DNA of 64,000 bases from Maricaulis sp963975345 (GCF_963975345.1 NZ_CAXBGE010000002.1:283168-347167); one strand, 5' to 3'. Positions 35,030 through 44,168 are shown, counted from the stretch's first letter. A program made the numbers and translations. Notes: a model not told the origin generated them from the letters alone.

Positions 35030-35502
35030 AACGCCTGCATGTTCACGTCGCCGTTGAAGACCTGGCGCAATCAATCCACTTCTACTCGACCCTGTTCGCC
35101 ACCGATCCGACGGTCGAGAAGCCCGATTACGCCAAATGGATGCTCGACGATCCGCGCGTCAATTTCGCGATCAGCGCCCGCGGCGCCAAGACCGGCATCG
35201 AACATCTCGGCATCCAGGCCGAGGATGGCGGCGAACTCGCCGAGGTCTATCAACGCCTGTCGAACGCCGGTGCCCCGGTGCTCGAAGAGGGCGCAACCAC
35301 CTGCTGCTATGCCAAATCGGAGAAGAGCTGGATCACAGACCCGTCGGGCGTGGCGTGGGAAGTCTTCCACACCGTCGGCGACAGCGCCGTCTATGGCGGC
35401 GAGGGCGAGGTCCAGCCGGCCCGCACCGCGACCGGGATGGCCGTCGCCGAAACCGCCGCCTGCTGCGCCCCCAAAACCGAAACCAAGGGCGCCTGCTGCT
35501 GA
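35026..35502 (+). CDS. arsI: ArsI-type C-As lyase (VOC family)
   Basis: A 158-residue vicinal-oxygen-chelate protein. Likely metal ligands H5, H60 and E112 and the vicinal pair C93-C94 (TTCCYAKSEKSW) correspond to H5, H62, E115 and C96-C97 of characterised ArsI, an Fe(II) dioxygenase that cleaves methyl or aryl groups from trivalent organoarsenicals. Cysteines also cluster at the C-terminus (AACCAPK and GACC). A cadmium-induced CadI-like label is the alternative name for this family. GGAG precedes ATG 35026, which overlaps the arsR stop. Confidence 0.86.
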   Translation: MKRLHVHVAVEDLAQSIHFYSTLFATDPTVEKPDYAKWMLDDPRVNFAISARGAKTGIEHLGIQAEDGGELAEVYQRLSNAGAPVLEEGATTCCYAKSEKSWITDPSGVAWEVFHTVGDSAVYGGEGEVQPARTATGMAVAETAACCAPKTETKGACC

Positions 35503-36530
35503 TGGGCCTGTTCGAACGCTATCTCTCGGTCTGGGTGGCGCTCGCCATCGTGATCGGGATCGGGCTCGGCCAAATGTCGCCGGGCCTGTTCTCAGCCCTG
35601 GCTGATTTTGAATATGCCCAGGTCAATTTCGCCGTCGCGATCCTGATCTGGGCGATGGTCTGGCCGATGATGATCGGGGTCGAGCTGGCCAGCCTGAAAC
35701 AGGTTGCTGACCGACCGAAAGGCCTGATCCTCACCCTGGTGGTCAATTGGCTGATCAAGCCCTTCACCATGGCCGCGCTCGGCGTTCTGTTCTTCAAGCA
35801 TGTTTTCGCCGGCCTGATCCCGGCGGCGGAGGCGGAAGGTTATATCGCCGGCCTGATCCTGCTCGGAGCCGCGCCTTGCACGGCGATGGTCTTCGTCTGG
35901 TCGCAACTGACCAAGGGCGATCCGGCCTATACCCTGGCCCAGGTCAGCGTGAATGACACCATCATGGTCTTCGTCTTCGCACCGCTGGTCGCCTTCCTGC
36001 TCGGCGTCACCGATATCGCGGTGCCGTGGGAGACATTGCTGATCTCCGTCGGGCTCTATGTCGTGATCCCGCTGCTGGCCGGACTGGCAACGCGCCAGGC
36101 GCTGATCCGGCGCGGCGGCCCCGCTGCCGTCACCGCCTTCACCGACCGGATCAAACCCTTCTCGATCGCCGGCCTGCTTTTGACCGTGGTGCTGCTGTTC
36201 GGCTTCCAGGGTCAGGTGATCCTGGAACGGCCGCTGATCATCGCCCTGATTGCGGTCCCGATCCTGATCCAGTCCTACGGCATTTTCGCGCTCGCCTATG
36301 GCGCCGCCTGGGCGTGGAAAATCCCGCACAATGTCGCCGCGCCCTGCGCCATGATCGGCACCTCGAATTTCTTCGAACTCGCTGTCGCGGTGGCCATCTC
36401 GCTCTTCGGGCTCAATTCCGGCGCGGCCCTGGCGACAGTGGTCGGCGTGCTGGTCGAAGTGCCGGTAATGCTTTCGCTGGTCGCCTTCGCCAATCGGACA
36501 CGGGGGCATTTTCCCGGAGCCACCCGATGA
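35502..36530 (+). CDS. acr3: Arsenite efflux transporter, ACR3 family
   Basis: A 342-residue inner-membrane permease with about ten helices. The key cysteine lies in LGAAPCTAMVFVWS in helix 4, and the C-terminal half has PHNVAAPCAMIGTSNFFELAVA, both diagnostic of ACR3 rather than ArsB. It exports As(OH)3 using the membrane potential. ATG 35502 lies on the arsI stop codon (TGATG). The stop overlaps arsC by four bases. Confidence 0.94.
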   Translation: MGLFERYLSVWVALAIVIGIGLGQMSPGLFSALADFEYAQVNFAVAILIWAMVWPMMIGVELASLKQVADRPKGLILTLVVNWLIKPFTMAALGVLFFKHVFAGLIPAAEAEGYIAGLILLGAAPCTAMVFVWSQLTKGDPAYTLAQVSVNDTIMVFVFAPLVAFLLGVTDIAVPWETLLISVGLYVVIPLLAGLATRQALIRRGGPAAVTAFTDRIKPFSIAGLLLTVVLLFGFQGQVILERPLIIALIAVPILIQSYGIFALAYGAAWAWKIPHNVAAPCAMIGTSNFFELAVAVAISLFGLNSGAALATVVGVLVEVPVMLSLVAFANRTRGHFPGATR

Positions 36531-36958
36531 CGGCCGTGACGATCTATCACAACCCGGCCTGCGCCACTTCGCGCAATGTTCTCGCGGTGATTGAAGCGGC
36601 TGGATACCAGGTCGAAGTGATCGACTACCTGACCACTGGCTGGCAGCGTGACCAACTCAAGGCCCTGCTGGCGACGGCCGGATTGACGCCCCGCTCGGCG
36701 CTGCGCGAAACCAAATCTCCCGCCGCCGAACTCGGCCTGCTCGATCCGTCGGTTGATGACGAAAGCTTGCTCGAAGCCATGCTCGCCCATCCGGTGCTGG
36801 TCAACCGGCCGATCGTTGTCACGTCAAAGGGCACCGCGCTCTGCCGTCCCAGCGAAGCGATCCTCGATCTGTTGGACCGCTGGCCGCCGGGCCCCGTCTT
36901 CAAGGAAGACGGCGACATGATCATTGATGCCGCCGGAAACAGGCCCGCGTCTGCGTGA
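36527..36958 (+). CDS. arsC: Arsenate reductase, glutaredoxin-dependent
   Basis: A 143-residue thioredoxin-fold enzyme that reduces As(V) to As(III) for export by the adjacent ACR3. The active site HNPACATSR has the catalytic cysteine at residue 12, and R60, R94 and R107 match the three arsenate-binding arginines of E. coli plasmid ArsC exactly. It is the last gene of the ars operon. Confidence 0.95.
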   Translation: MTAVTIYHNPACATSRNVLAVIEAAGYQVEVIDYLTTGWQRDQLKALLATAGLTPRSALRETKSPAAELGLLDPSVDDESLLEAMLAHPVLVNRPIVVTSKGTALCRPSEAILDLLDRWPPGPVFKEDGDMIIDAAGNRPASA

Positions 36959-37057
36959 CGGGGCGCTGGGTAAAACCCGCCTTCACATCACATTTCCGCC
37001 ACCCACACATCTCCCCGTTCGCGTGCTGCCCCAGTTCGCGTTAGACTGCGACCAGAC

Positions 37058-37082
37058 GCCGCCTCGCCACGTGGCGGTTTTT
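37058..37082 (+). terminator. Intrinsic terminator between arsC and moaA
   Basis: A stem GCCGCC / GGCGG with a nine-base loop (itself containing GCCACGTGGC) is followed by five T residues, 100 bases after arsC. It argues that moaA starts from its own promoter, and that the TTG/ATG codons at 37081-37084, inside the T-run, are not the moaA start. Confidence 0.6.
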
Positions 37083-37128
37083 GATGTTTGTCAAGAATTG
37101 CAATTGGACTGACAGGACAGGAAATTCC

Positions 37129-38148
37129 GTGGACGGCACGATAACGGTACCGCAAGCCCGCCCGCTGATCGACCATTTCGGGCGTCACATCACCTATCTG
37201 CGTCTGTCGGTGACAGACCGCTGCGATTTGCGCTGTGTCTATTGCATGAAGGCGCGGCCGGAGTTTTTGCCCAAGTCGGAGCTTCTCAGCCTCGAAGAGC
37301 TGACCCAGTTGAGCGACGCCTTTATCGCGCGCGGTGTGACCAAGATCCGCGTCACCGGCGGTGAGCCGCTGGTGCGGCGCGATGTGATGACGTTGATCGA
37401 AAATCTCGGTGCCCGCCTCGACACGACCGCGCTCAACGAGATTTGTCTGACCACCAATGCGACCCAATTGCCACGCTTTGCCGGCGATCTGGTCGCCGCC
37501 GGCATCAAGCGGGTCAATGTCTCGCTTGATACGCTGGACGAGCCGACGTTCTCGCGGCTGACACGCGGCGGCCGGTTGGCCGATACGTTGGCCGGGATTG
37601 ATGCGGCGGATGCTGCCGGGCTGAAGATCAAGATCAATACCGTCGCCCTCAAGGATGATAACGAGCACTCGCTGCGCGAACTGATCAGCTGGGCCCATGG
37701 CCGCGGCTTCGATCTGACCCTGATCGAGATCATGCCGCTGGGCGAGGTCGACGCGGCGCGCTCTGATCAATTCCTGTCGCTGGAACAGGTGCGGGCCGAT
37801 CTTGAGCGGACATGGACGCTGACCCCGCTGACCGACAATACCGGCGGACCGGCGCGCTATCACCGCATCGAGGAGACGGGTGGCCGGCTGGGTCTGATCA
37901 CGCCTTTGACCGAGAATTTCTGCGCCGGCTGCAACCGGGTCCGTCTGACCTGTACCGGCCAGCTCTATATGTGTTTGGGCCGCAATGGCCGCCTCGATCT
38001 GCGCGCCGCTTTGCGCGAAGGCGGGATGGCCGCTGTCGACGCCCTGCTCGACGAGGCGATGGCGCTGAAGCCGCAGGCGCATGATTTCGACGTCTCCGTC
38101 GGGGCCGCGACCAAGGTCGAGCGCACCATGGCCCATACCGGAGGCTGA
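37129..38148 (+). CDS. moaA: GTP 3',8-cyclase, molybdenum cofactor synthesis
   Basis: A 339-residue radical-SAM enzyme that starts molybdopterin synthesis from GTP. The N-terminal cluster motif CDLRCVYC binds the SAM iron-sulfur cluster, GGEPL follows, and the C-terminal CAGCNRVRLTCTGQLYMC holds the second cluster. I chose the GTG at 37129, which has AGGA six bases upstream; codons further up fall in a terminator. It opens a moaA-moaD-moaE-moaB-moaC operon with gaps of 0-3 bases. Confidence 0.94.
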   Translation: MDGTITVPQARPLIDHFGRHITYLRLSVTDRCDLRCVYCMKARPEFLPKSELLSLEELTQLSDAFIARGVTKIRVTGGEPLVRRDVMTLIENLGARLDTTALNEICLTTNATQLPRFAGDLVAAGIKRVNVSLDTLDEPTFSRLTRGGRLADTLAGIDAADAAGLKIKINTVALKDDNEHSLRELISWAHGRGFDLTLIEIMPLGEVDAARSDQFLSLEQVRADLERTWTLTPLTDNTGGPARYHRIEETGGRLGLITPLTENFCAGCNRVRLTCTGQLYMCLGRNGRLDLRAALREGGMAAVDALLDEAMALKPQAHDFDVSVGAATKVERTMAHTGG

Positions 38149-38151
38149 ACA

Positions 38152-38400
38152 ATGGCCCTCAATATCCGCTATTTCGCCGCCCTGCGCGACAGGATGGGCA
38201 TGGCTGAACAATCCGTTGATCACGGTGCGGGCAAGACGGGCGACGCACTGGTCGCCTGGTTGATCTCCCGCGATCCGGCGGCGCTGGCGCTGACCGAACC
38301 CTCGGTGCGCCTGATCATCAATGACGAGATCGCGCCGCGCAGCCAGGCCTTGCGCGATGGTGATACCATCGCTTTCTGTCCCCCGTTTTCGGGAGGCTAG
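38152..38400 (+). CDS. moaD: Molybdopterin synthase small subunit
   Basis: An 82-residue ubiquitin-like sulfur carrier ending in the double glycine (FSGG) that becomes the thiocarboxylate. It gives sulfur to precursor Z in complex with MoaE, encoded two bases downstream. ATG 38152 follows GGAGG. The activating MoeB is not in this window. Confidence 0.93.
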   Translation: MALNIRYFAALRDRMGMAEQSVDHGAGKTGDALVAWLISRDPAALALTEPSVRLIINDEIAPRSQALRDGDTIAFCPPFSGG

Positions 38401-38402
38401 CC

Positions 38403-38873
38403 ATGGCGGTTTCGGTCAGGGTTCAAACGGAGCCGTTTGATCCGGGCGCGCTGACCAATGCGCTCACCGGCCAGGATTCCCGCTGCGGCGCCATTGCCAG
38501 TTTTGTCGGCCAAGTGCGCGGCGGTGATGATCTGGTCGCGCTGGAGCTGGAGCATTATCCCGGCGTCACCGAGCAGGCGCTGGGCCGTATTGCCGACGCG
38601 GCCGTGCAACGCTGGTCGCTCGGCGCGGCGATGATCGTGCACCGGGTCGGGCGGATGGAGATCAGCGAGCCGATCGTGTTTGTCGCCGCCGCCGCACCGC
38701 ACCGCCGGGCGGCGCTGGAGGCGACCGGCTTCATGATCGATATTCTCAAGACCCAGGCGCCGTTCTGGAAACGCGAATATACCGCCACCGGCTCGCACTG
38801 GGTCGAGCCGCGCGCCGGCGATGATGAAGCCGCAGCGGCCTGGCTGGCCGGTAGCAAGGAGTTGACCGCATGA
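38403..38873 (+). CDS. moaE: Molybdopterin synthase large subunit
   Basis: A 156-residue catalytic subunit that converts cyclic pyranopterin monophosphate to molybdopterin with MoaD. Typical stretches are CGAIASFVGQVR, LELEHYPGVTE, IVHRVGRMEISEPIVFVAAAAPHR and the lysines of ILKTQAPFWKRE. It overlaps moaB by four bases. Confidence 0.94.
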   Translation: MAVSVRVQTEPFDPGALTNALTGQDSRCGAIASFVGQVRGGDDLVALELEHYPGVTEQALGRIADAAVQRWSLGAAMIVHRVGRMEISEPIVFVAAAAPHRRAALEATGFMIDILKTQAPFWKREYTATGSHWVEPRAGDDEAAAAWLAGSKELTA

Positions 38874-39385
38874 CCCCCATTCCCGAGCGCGTCGGCTTCG
38901 CCGTCATGACCGTCTCCGACAGCCGCGACAGCAAGACCGACAAGACCGGCCCCTGGCTGCGCGAACAGATCACCGGCGAGGGCCATGACGTGATCGATCA
39001 TGCCATCGTCACCGATGATATCGGCGCCATCCAGGCGCAGCTCCAAACCTGGATCGCCAATGCGGCCATTCACGCCGTGATCGCCACGGGCGGTACCGGC
39101 CTGACCGGCCGCGATGTCACGCCGGAAGCTTTCAAGCCGATCTATGAGAAGGAGATGGAGGGTTTCGCCGCCGTCTTCCACCAGGTCAGCTTCCAATCGG
39201 TTGGCGTGTCGACGATCCAGTCGCGCGCCACCGCCGGGATTGCCGGCGGCACCTATCTGTTCGCCATTCCCGGCTCAATGGGCGGCTGCAAGGATGCGTG
39301 GAACCATATTCTCAAAGCCGAATTCGACCGCAATCATGGCCCGTGCAATCTGGTCGAAATGATCCCCCGCCTGACGGAGCGTTGA
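38870..39385 (+). CDS. moaB: MoaB/MogA-family molybdopterin adenylyltransferase
   Basis: A 171-residue protein of the MoaB/MogA fold with MTVSDSRDSKTDKTGPWL, the molybdopterin-binding ATGGTGLTGRDVTPEAF and IPGSMGGCKDAWNHIL. In organisms lacking MogA it adenylylates molybdopterin before metal insertion. No moeA is present here, so metal insertion must be encoded elsewhere. The stop overlaps the moaC start by one base. Confidence 0.92.
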   Translation: MTPIPERVGFAVMTVSDSRDSKTDKTGPWLREQITGEGHDVIDHAIVTDDIGAIQAQLQTWIANAAIHAVIATGGTGLTGRDVTPEAFKPIYEKEMEGFAAVFHQVSFQSVGVSTIQSRATAGIAGGTYLFAIPGSMGGCKDAWNHILKAEFDRNHGPCNLVEMIPRLTER

Positions 39386-39870
39386 TGATGAGCGCCAAAC
39401 TCACCCACCAGGACGCTGATGGCCGTATCCGCATGGTCGATGTCGGCGCCAAGGCCGAAACCGAACGCCGTGCCGTCGCGACCGGCCGTATCACCATGAG
39501 CGATACCGCCTTTGCCGCGATCCGCGACGGTCAGGGGCCCAAGGGCGATGCGCTCAAGACGGCGGAGCTGGCCGGCATCATGGCGGCCAAGAAAACCTCT
39601 GACCTGATTCCGCTCTGCCATCCTTTGCCGATCACCCAGGCGAAGATCGCGATCAGCGCGAGCACGCAAGCTTCGGAATTCATCATCCGGGCCGAGGTTT
39701 CGACGCGCGGCCGCACCGGCGTCGAGATGGAAGCGTTGACGGCAGTCTCGGTGGCGGCGTTGACGATTTACGACATGGCCAAGGCGCTCGATAAATCGAT
39801 GCGGATATCCGACATCGTGCTGGAGCAGAAGACGGGCGGAAAGTCCGGCGATTACCAGCGCGGAACCTGA
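39385..39870 (+). CDS. moaC: Cyclic pyranopterin monophosphate synthase
   Basis: A 161-residue enzyme that turns the MoaA product into cyclic pyranopterin monophosphate. Hallmarks are MVDVGAKAETERRAVATG, KKTSDLIPLCHPLPIT, the GRTGVEMEALTAVSVAALT core and LDKSMRISDIVLEQKTGGKSG. GGAG lies five bases before ATG 39385. It closes the moa operon and is convergent with selD, 24 bases away. Confidence 0.95.
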   Translation: MMSAKLTHQDADGRIRMVDVGAKAETERRAVATGRITMSDTAFAAIRDGQGPKGDALKTAELAGIMAAKKTSDLIPLCHPLPITQAKIAISASTQASEFIIRAEVSTRGRTGVEMEALTAVSVAALTIYDMAKALDKSMRISDIVLEQKTGGKSGDYQRGT

Positions 39871-39894
39871 CGGCCCAGCTCCCAGCCCCAGATA

Positions 39895-40947
39895 TCAGAC
39901 CAGCGAAATCCCCGGCTGACCGGCCTCGATCCGGCCGATCACCGTCGCTGCCTCATGCCCATGCCGCGTGAACAGCGCCAAGACTTCATCGGCACGCTGC
40001 GGCGCGCAGGAGACCAGCAGCCCGCCACTGGTCTGCGGATCGCATAGCAGATCGCGCTCGGCATCGGGCCAGTTCTCCGGCGGCGTCACGAAATCCTTCA
40101 CCGAAGCCCAGACCCGTACCGACGCACCGGTGCGCACACCCTCCTGAGCCAGACGCCGCGCGCCAGGGAAGACCGGCACCGCGTCGCGCGTCAGCACGGC
40201 AGCAACACCGCTGCCCTCACACATTTCACGCAAATGCCCGAGCAGGCCGAAGCCGGTGACATCGGTAACGGCATGGACGCCATCAATGGCGGCCAGATCA
40301 GTACCGGGCCGGTTGAGCAATGTGGTCGAGGCGATCATTTCCGCCTGGTCCTCGGGCGAGATGATCCCGCGCTTCATCGCGGCGCTGTAAATTCCGATCC
40401 CCAGCGACTTGCCGAGGATCAACACATCGCCGGGCTTGGCACCGGAATTGGTCAACATCCGGTCGGGATGGACGATCCCCAGCGCCACCAGGCCATAGAA
40501 GGGCTCGGCGGCATCGATGGAATGGCCACCGGCAATCGGTGCGCCGGCCGCCTCAGCGACCGAGCGACCGCCATTGAGGATGGTGCGGATGGTCTCCAGC
40601 GGCAATTTGCCAATCGGCATGCCGACAATGGCGAGGCAGAAGATCGGACGCGCACCCATGGCATAGATATCGGACAGCGCATTGGTCGCGGCGATGCGCC
40701 CGAAATCATAGGGGTCGTCGACAATCGGGGTGAAGAAATCCGTCGTCGCGACAATCGCCAGATCATCGCCCAAGCGGTACACCGCCGCATCATCGCGCGT
40801 CGCCGCGTCGACGATCAATTCGGCCGGCATCGCCAGGCCCGGTGTGCGCTCGATGATCTGGTTCAACACCGACGGGTCGAGCTTGCAGCCGCACCCGCCA
40901 CCGTGCGCCAGACTTGTCAGCAGGGGCGGCATTGTGGGATCGGTCAT
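39895..40947 (-). CDS. selD: Selenide, water dikinase
   Basis: A 350-residue ATP-dependent enzyme that makes selenophosphate from selenide. The catalytic motif HGGGCGCKLDP has cysteine (C19) where some organisms use selenocysteine, with lysine K22. The AIRS-fold signatures DDAAVYRL and CDPQTSGGLL are present. ATG 40947 has AGGA six bases upstream. It is divergent from selU, the only selenophosphate user visible in the window. Confidence 0.94.
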   Translation of the reverse strand: MTDPTMPPLLTSLAHGGGCGCKLDPSVLNQIIERTPGLAMPAELIVDAATRDDAAVYRLGDDLAIVATTDFFTPIVDDPYDFGRIAATNALSDIYAMGARPIFCLAIVGMPIGKLPLETIRTILNGGRSVAEAAGAPIAGGHSIDAAEPFYGLVALGIVHPDRMLTNSGAKPGDVLILGKSLGIGIYSAAMKRGIISPEDQAEMIASTTLLNRPGTDLAAIDGVHAVTDVTGFGLLGHLREMCEGSGVAAVLTRDAVPVFPGARRLAQEGVRTGASVRVWASVKDFVTPPENWPDAERDLLCDPQTSGGLLVSCAPQRADEVLALFTRHGHEAATVIGRIEAGQPGISLV

Positions 40948-41018
40948 GGGAAATCCTGGCAAGGCGGCATGACGCGTCGCCATGCCCGGGGTTCGTTGCG
41001 ACGGAGTATAATGCGCCG

Positions 41019-42080
41019 ATGGCCGATTACGCGATGCTCGATGACACGCAGGCTGACAGTCTGGCCGGCTTCGATCTGGTCATCGATGTTCGCTCGCCCT
41101 CTGAATTTGCCGAGGATCGCCTGCCCGGCGCAATCAATCTGCCGGTGCTCAGCGATGATGAGCGCGCCCGTGTCGGCACGGTCTACAAGCAGGTCTCGAC
41201 CTTTGACGCACGCCGCGAAGGTGCGGCCCTGGTGACCCGTAATATCGGCCATCATCTCGAAACGGCCCTGGCTGGCCTGCCAAAAAAGTCGCGCCTGCTT
41301 TTGTATTGCTGGCGTGGCGGCATGCGTTCGCGCTCGATGGCGCTGGTGCTGTCAGCGGTGGGCTGGAAGATCACTCTGCTGCGCGGCGGCTATCGCACCT
41401 GGCGGCGTGAAGTCGTGGCCCAGCTGGAGCATTCGGACGAGCCGCTGCCCTTCATCCTGATCGACGGCCAGACCGGCACCGCCAAAACCGCCATCCTGCT
41501 CGAACTCGCCGCCCGCGGCGCCCAAATTATCGATCTGGAAGGCCTGGCCTCACATCGCGGCTCGGCCTTCGGTGATTTCGCCGCCATTCCGCAGCCAAGC
41601 CAGAAACGCTTCGAGACCCTGCTCTGGGAGCAATTGCGCAGCATGGACCTGAGCCGTCCGATCTATCTTGAAGCGGAATCCAACATGGTCGGGCGTCGCC
41701 AATTACCGGCGCGGATCTGGACCGCGATGAAAGCCGCCCCGCGCATCACGATTTCAGCCCCGGTGCCAGCGCGTGCCGCCTATCTGGTCGAGGCCTATCC
41801 CGACCTGGCCGGCGATGCCGCCAAGCTCAATGCCTCACTCGACCAGCTCGCCAGCCGCCACGCCAAAACCCTGATCGCCCAGTGGCGCGAATTGCATGCC
41901 GCCGGCGATTATCGCGAACTCGCCGCCGAACTGATCACCGCCCATTATGACGCCGCCTATAACCGGGCCCGCGAACACCACGGCGCCGATCCGGTGGCGA
42001 CCCTGCGCAGCGAAACGCTCGACCCTGAAGCGATTGGCCAGCTGGCCGATGCGGTCCTCGCCGCCGGGGTGAGGCCCTGA
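41019..42080 (+). CDS. selU: tRNA 2-selenouridine synthase
   Basis: A 353-residue enzyme (also called mnmH or ybbB) that replaces sulfur by selenium at the wobble uridine of tRNAs for Lys, Glu and Gln. The N-terminal rhodanese domain has the active cysteine at residue 97 (LLYCWRGGMRS), the same position as in E. coli. A P-loop DGQTGTAKT follows. Partner selenophosphate comes from the divergent selD, so the two genes form a complete pathway. GGAG is 12 bases from ATG 41019, rather far. Confidence 0.93.
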   Translation: MADYAMLDDTQADSLAGFDLVIDVRSPSEFAEDRLPGAINLPVLSDDERARVGTVYKQVSTFDARREGAALVTRNIGHHLETALAGLPKKSRLLLYCWRGGMRSRSMALVLSAVGWKITLLRGGYRTWRREVVAQLEHSDEPLPFILIDGQTGTAKTAILLELAARGAQIIDLEGLASHRGSAFGDFAAIPQPSQKRFETLLWEQLRSMDLSRPIYLEAESNMVGRRQLPARIWTAMKAAPRITISAPVPARAAYLVEAYPDLAGDAAKLNASLDQLASRHAKTLIAQWRELHAAGDYRELAAELITAHYDAAYNRAREHHGADPVATLRSETLDPEAIGQLADAVLAAGVRP

Positions 42081-42089
42081 GCCGAAGGT

Positions 42090-43967
42090 TTAGTCCTCAG
42101 CACTCTCCTTGAGCGCAGCCACCAGCATCCAGCGATACAGCCGGTCCTGCAGCGAGGCTGGCCGGTCCAGCCCCATTCGCTCCAGCGCCGCATGATCAAT
42201 GCCGTGCTGCCCGGCTTGCCGCATACCCTTCAGGGCCAGCCGCAGGATCGAGCCGAGTGAGGCCGAGGCGTTCTTCATCCGCTCCAGCGCTGGCAGTAGG
42301 CGCTGCTCGACCTCGGTGAAATCGGTGCCGAAGGGGAAGGCCGGCAAATGCCCGGCGGCACGCGCCGAGGCCAGAGTGGCACGGACCCGCTCCGGCGTGT
42401 TGTTGCGACAAGCGGCGGGGATTTCATGATCGGCGGCGATCTTGCCGGCCTGCTTTGCAGTTGCCAGCAATTCGGCCTGGAAGCGGCTATCGGCGATATT
42501 GATCAGATTGGCGATGACATCGGAATCGGATTTTCCGCGCAGATCTGTAATGCCGTACTCGGTGATGACGATATCGCGGCGATGGCGCGGGATGGTGGTG
42601 TGGGGATAGGACCAGACGATATTCGACACCGTCTTGCCGCGTGAGGTGCGCACCGCATTGAGGGTGATGATGAAGCGCGCGCCCTCCAGGGCGAAGGCCT
42701 GTTCGGCAAAGTCGAACTGACCGCCGACGCCGCTGACCACTTGGCCGTCACCGGTCGCATCGGACACCACCGCGCCGAGCAGGGTCACCATCATGGCACT
42801 ATTGATGAAGCGTGCATCGGTTCGTGCCCGCCGCCGCTCGAGGACGCCGCCATAGAGCGAATTGGTGAAGCTGACGGGACGCATCTCGAAGCGTTTGCGC
42901 CGGGCTTCCGGCATGGTGCGCAGGGCAGTGTAGAAATCGCGGCACTCCAGGAAGAAGGCCGCATGCAACACGGCGCCATCAACCTCGCGCTTGAGCACAT
43001 CGGCCTTTTCGAGCTGCAGGAAACCATCGGTCAGCATTTCGCTGTTGCCATAAAGGCCGGTCTCGAACGGCTTGTCCTCGCAGGCCAGCGCCTCGCAATC
43101 GCCGGCATGCAGCGCTGCGGAGAGCGGTGCGAAGACGGCATTCTGGGTCTGCCGCAGGATCAGTCCCTGGGCGACGGCATCGCCGACCGCGCCAATCCCG
43201 ATCTGCAAGGTGCCGCCATCGGGCACCAGCCGCGCCGCCTGCAGCCCGATCGCCTGTTCGGCCAGACTGACGGGGCGTTTCGGAGCCGAAAACAGCTCGA
43301 AATCCGTCGCTTCGCTGTCGAGCATGTGCGCGAACTCGCCGGCATCCACCTGCGCCGACGCGCCGCCCATGAAGGGCAATTGCGAATTGACCTGGCCGAC
43401 AAACATGAAATCCGCGCGCCCCTCGGCGCGCGCCTGCAACAGGTCCGGCGTGATATCCGGATTGCAGCTCAAACTGTAGAGCGGCCCCGCATCGCCATCC
43501 TGTTTGGCGACAAGCTGGCCGACGACATTGACACCTCGGTCAAGAATATAGCGCTGGGCATCGGTATAATTGGCGCAGATATAGTTCTGCTGCGCCCGCG
43601 CCACACCGCGCCAGCGCCCGGCGAGGAAGAAGAATTCATCAACCCGGATATTGTCCGGCAAGGACCCGTCGCGTAGCGCCGCCGCATAGCTCAGCGGTGG
43701 ATAGGCGCCGAACAGGCGCTGCATCGCCGGCTCGAGCAGGCGCCGCTCCAACCCGCTGCCCAGCGGCGGTGTTTCCAGCGTCAGCGCCGTAAAAATCGTC
43801 AGCTCCAACCCGCGATCCGCCATCGCCCGCGCCACCAGCGCGTTGACGATATGGTTGGGCTTGCCGAGCCCAAGCGGCATCGCCATCACGATCCGCCGGC
43901 CCACGGCATCGATGATCGCATCGGCGATGGAATCCGCTTCATCATGCTGCTGCGGGGTGGTTGGCAT
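42090..43967 (-). CDS. Acetyl-CoA hydrolase/transferase family protein
   Basis: A 625-residue family I CoA-transferase-like protein. The C-terminal half shows VSGVGGQFDFAEQAF, ITLNAVRTSRGKTVSNIV and VITEYGITDLRGKSDSDVI, diagnostic of the acetyl-CoA hydrolase/transferase family. The N-terminal half has MAMPLGLGKPNHIVNALVARA. Members move or release CoA from short acyl groups such as acetyl, propionyl or butyryl; the substrate is unknown. I chose ATG 43967, with GAGGA six bases upstream. The longer open frame runs through the tRNA-Ser gene and is excluded. Confidence 0.88.
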   Translation of the reverse strand: MPTTPQQHDEADSIADAIIDAVGRRIVMAMPLGLGKPNHIVNALVARAMADRGLELTIFTALTLETPPLGSGLERRLLEPAMQRLFGAYPPLSYAAALRDGSLPDNIRVDEFFFLAGRWRGVARAQQNYICANYTDAQRYILDRGVNVVGQLVAKQDGDAGPLYSLSCNPDITPDLLQARAEGRADFMFVGQVNSQLPFMGGASAQVDAGEFAHMLDSEATDFELFSAPKRPVSLAEQAIGLQAARLVPDGGTLQIGIGAVGDAVAQGLILRQTQNAVFAPLSAALHAGDCEALACEDKPFETGLYGNSEMLTDGFLQLEKADVLKREVDGAVLHAAFFLECRDFYTALRTMPEARRKRFEMRPVSFTNSLYGGVLERRRARTDARFINSAMMVTLLGAVVSDATGDGQVVSGVGGQFDFAEQAFALEGARFIITLNAVRTSRGKTVSNIVWSYPHTTIPRHRRDIVITEYGITDLRGKSDSDVIANLINIADSRFQAELLATAKQAGKIAADHEIPAACRNNTPERVRATLASARAAGHLPAFPFGTDFTEVEQRLLPALERMKNASASLGSILRLALKGMRQAGQHGIDHAALERMGLDRPASLQDRLYRWMLVAALKESAED

Positions 43968-44080
43968 GGCATGTCCTCGAACAACGGCGCGCACTGTCGA
44001 CCCTAGCGCGGACCTCAGCATCACGCCATGCGCTAGCGGTGTCAGGCGCGGGCGACACGAGTTTTGATTGTCGAGGAAAA

Positions 44081-44168
44081 TGGCGGAGAGAGAGGGATTC
44101 GAACCCTCGGAACCTCGCGGTTCAACGGTTTTCGAGACCGCCCCGATCGACCACTCTGGCACCTCTCC
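44081..44168 (-). tRNA. tRNA-Ser(CGA)
   Basis: 88 nt on the minus strand, starting GGAGAGGTGCC and ending with an encoded CCA. The acceptor stem GGAGAGG pairs with TCTCTCC, the discriminator is G, the T-loop is GGTTCGAATCC, and a long variable arm typical of class II tRNAs is present. The anticodon loop CTCGAAA gives anticodon CGA, reading UCG serine codons. Confidence 0.95.

Noticed and set aside
36959..37128. A molybdenum-cofactor riboswitch upstream of moaA
   Set aside because: The gap is short, and most of it up to 37082 is the end and terminator of the ars transcript; only about 45 bases remain, too few for that riboswitch.
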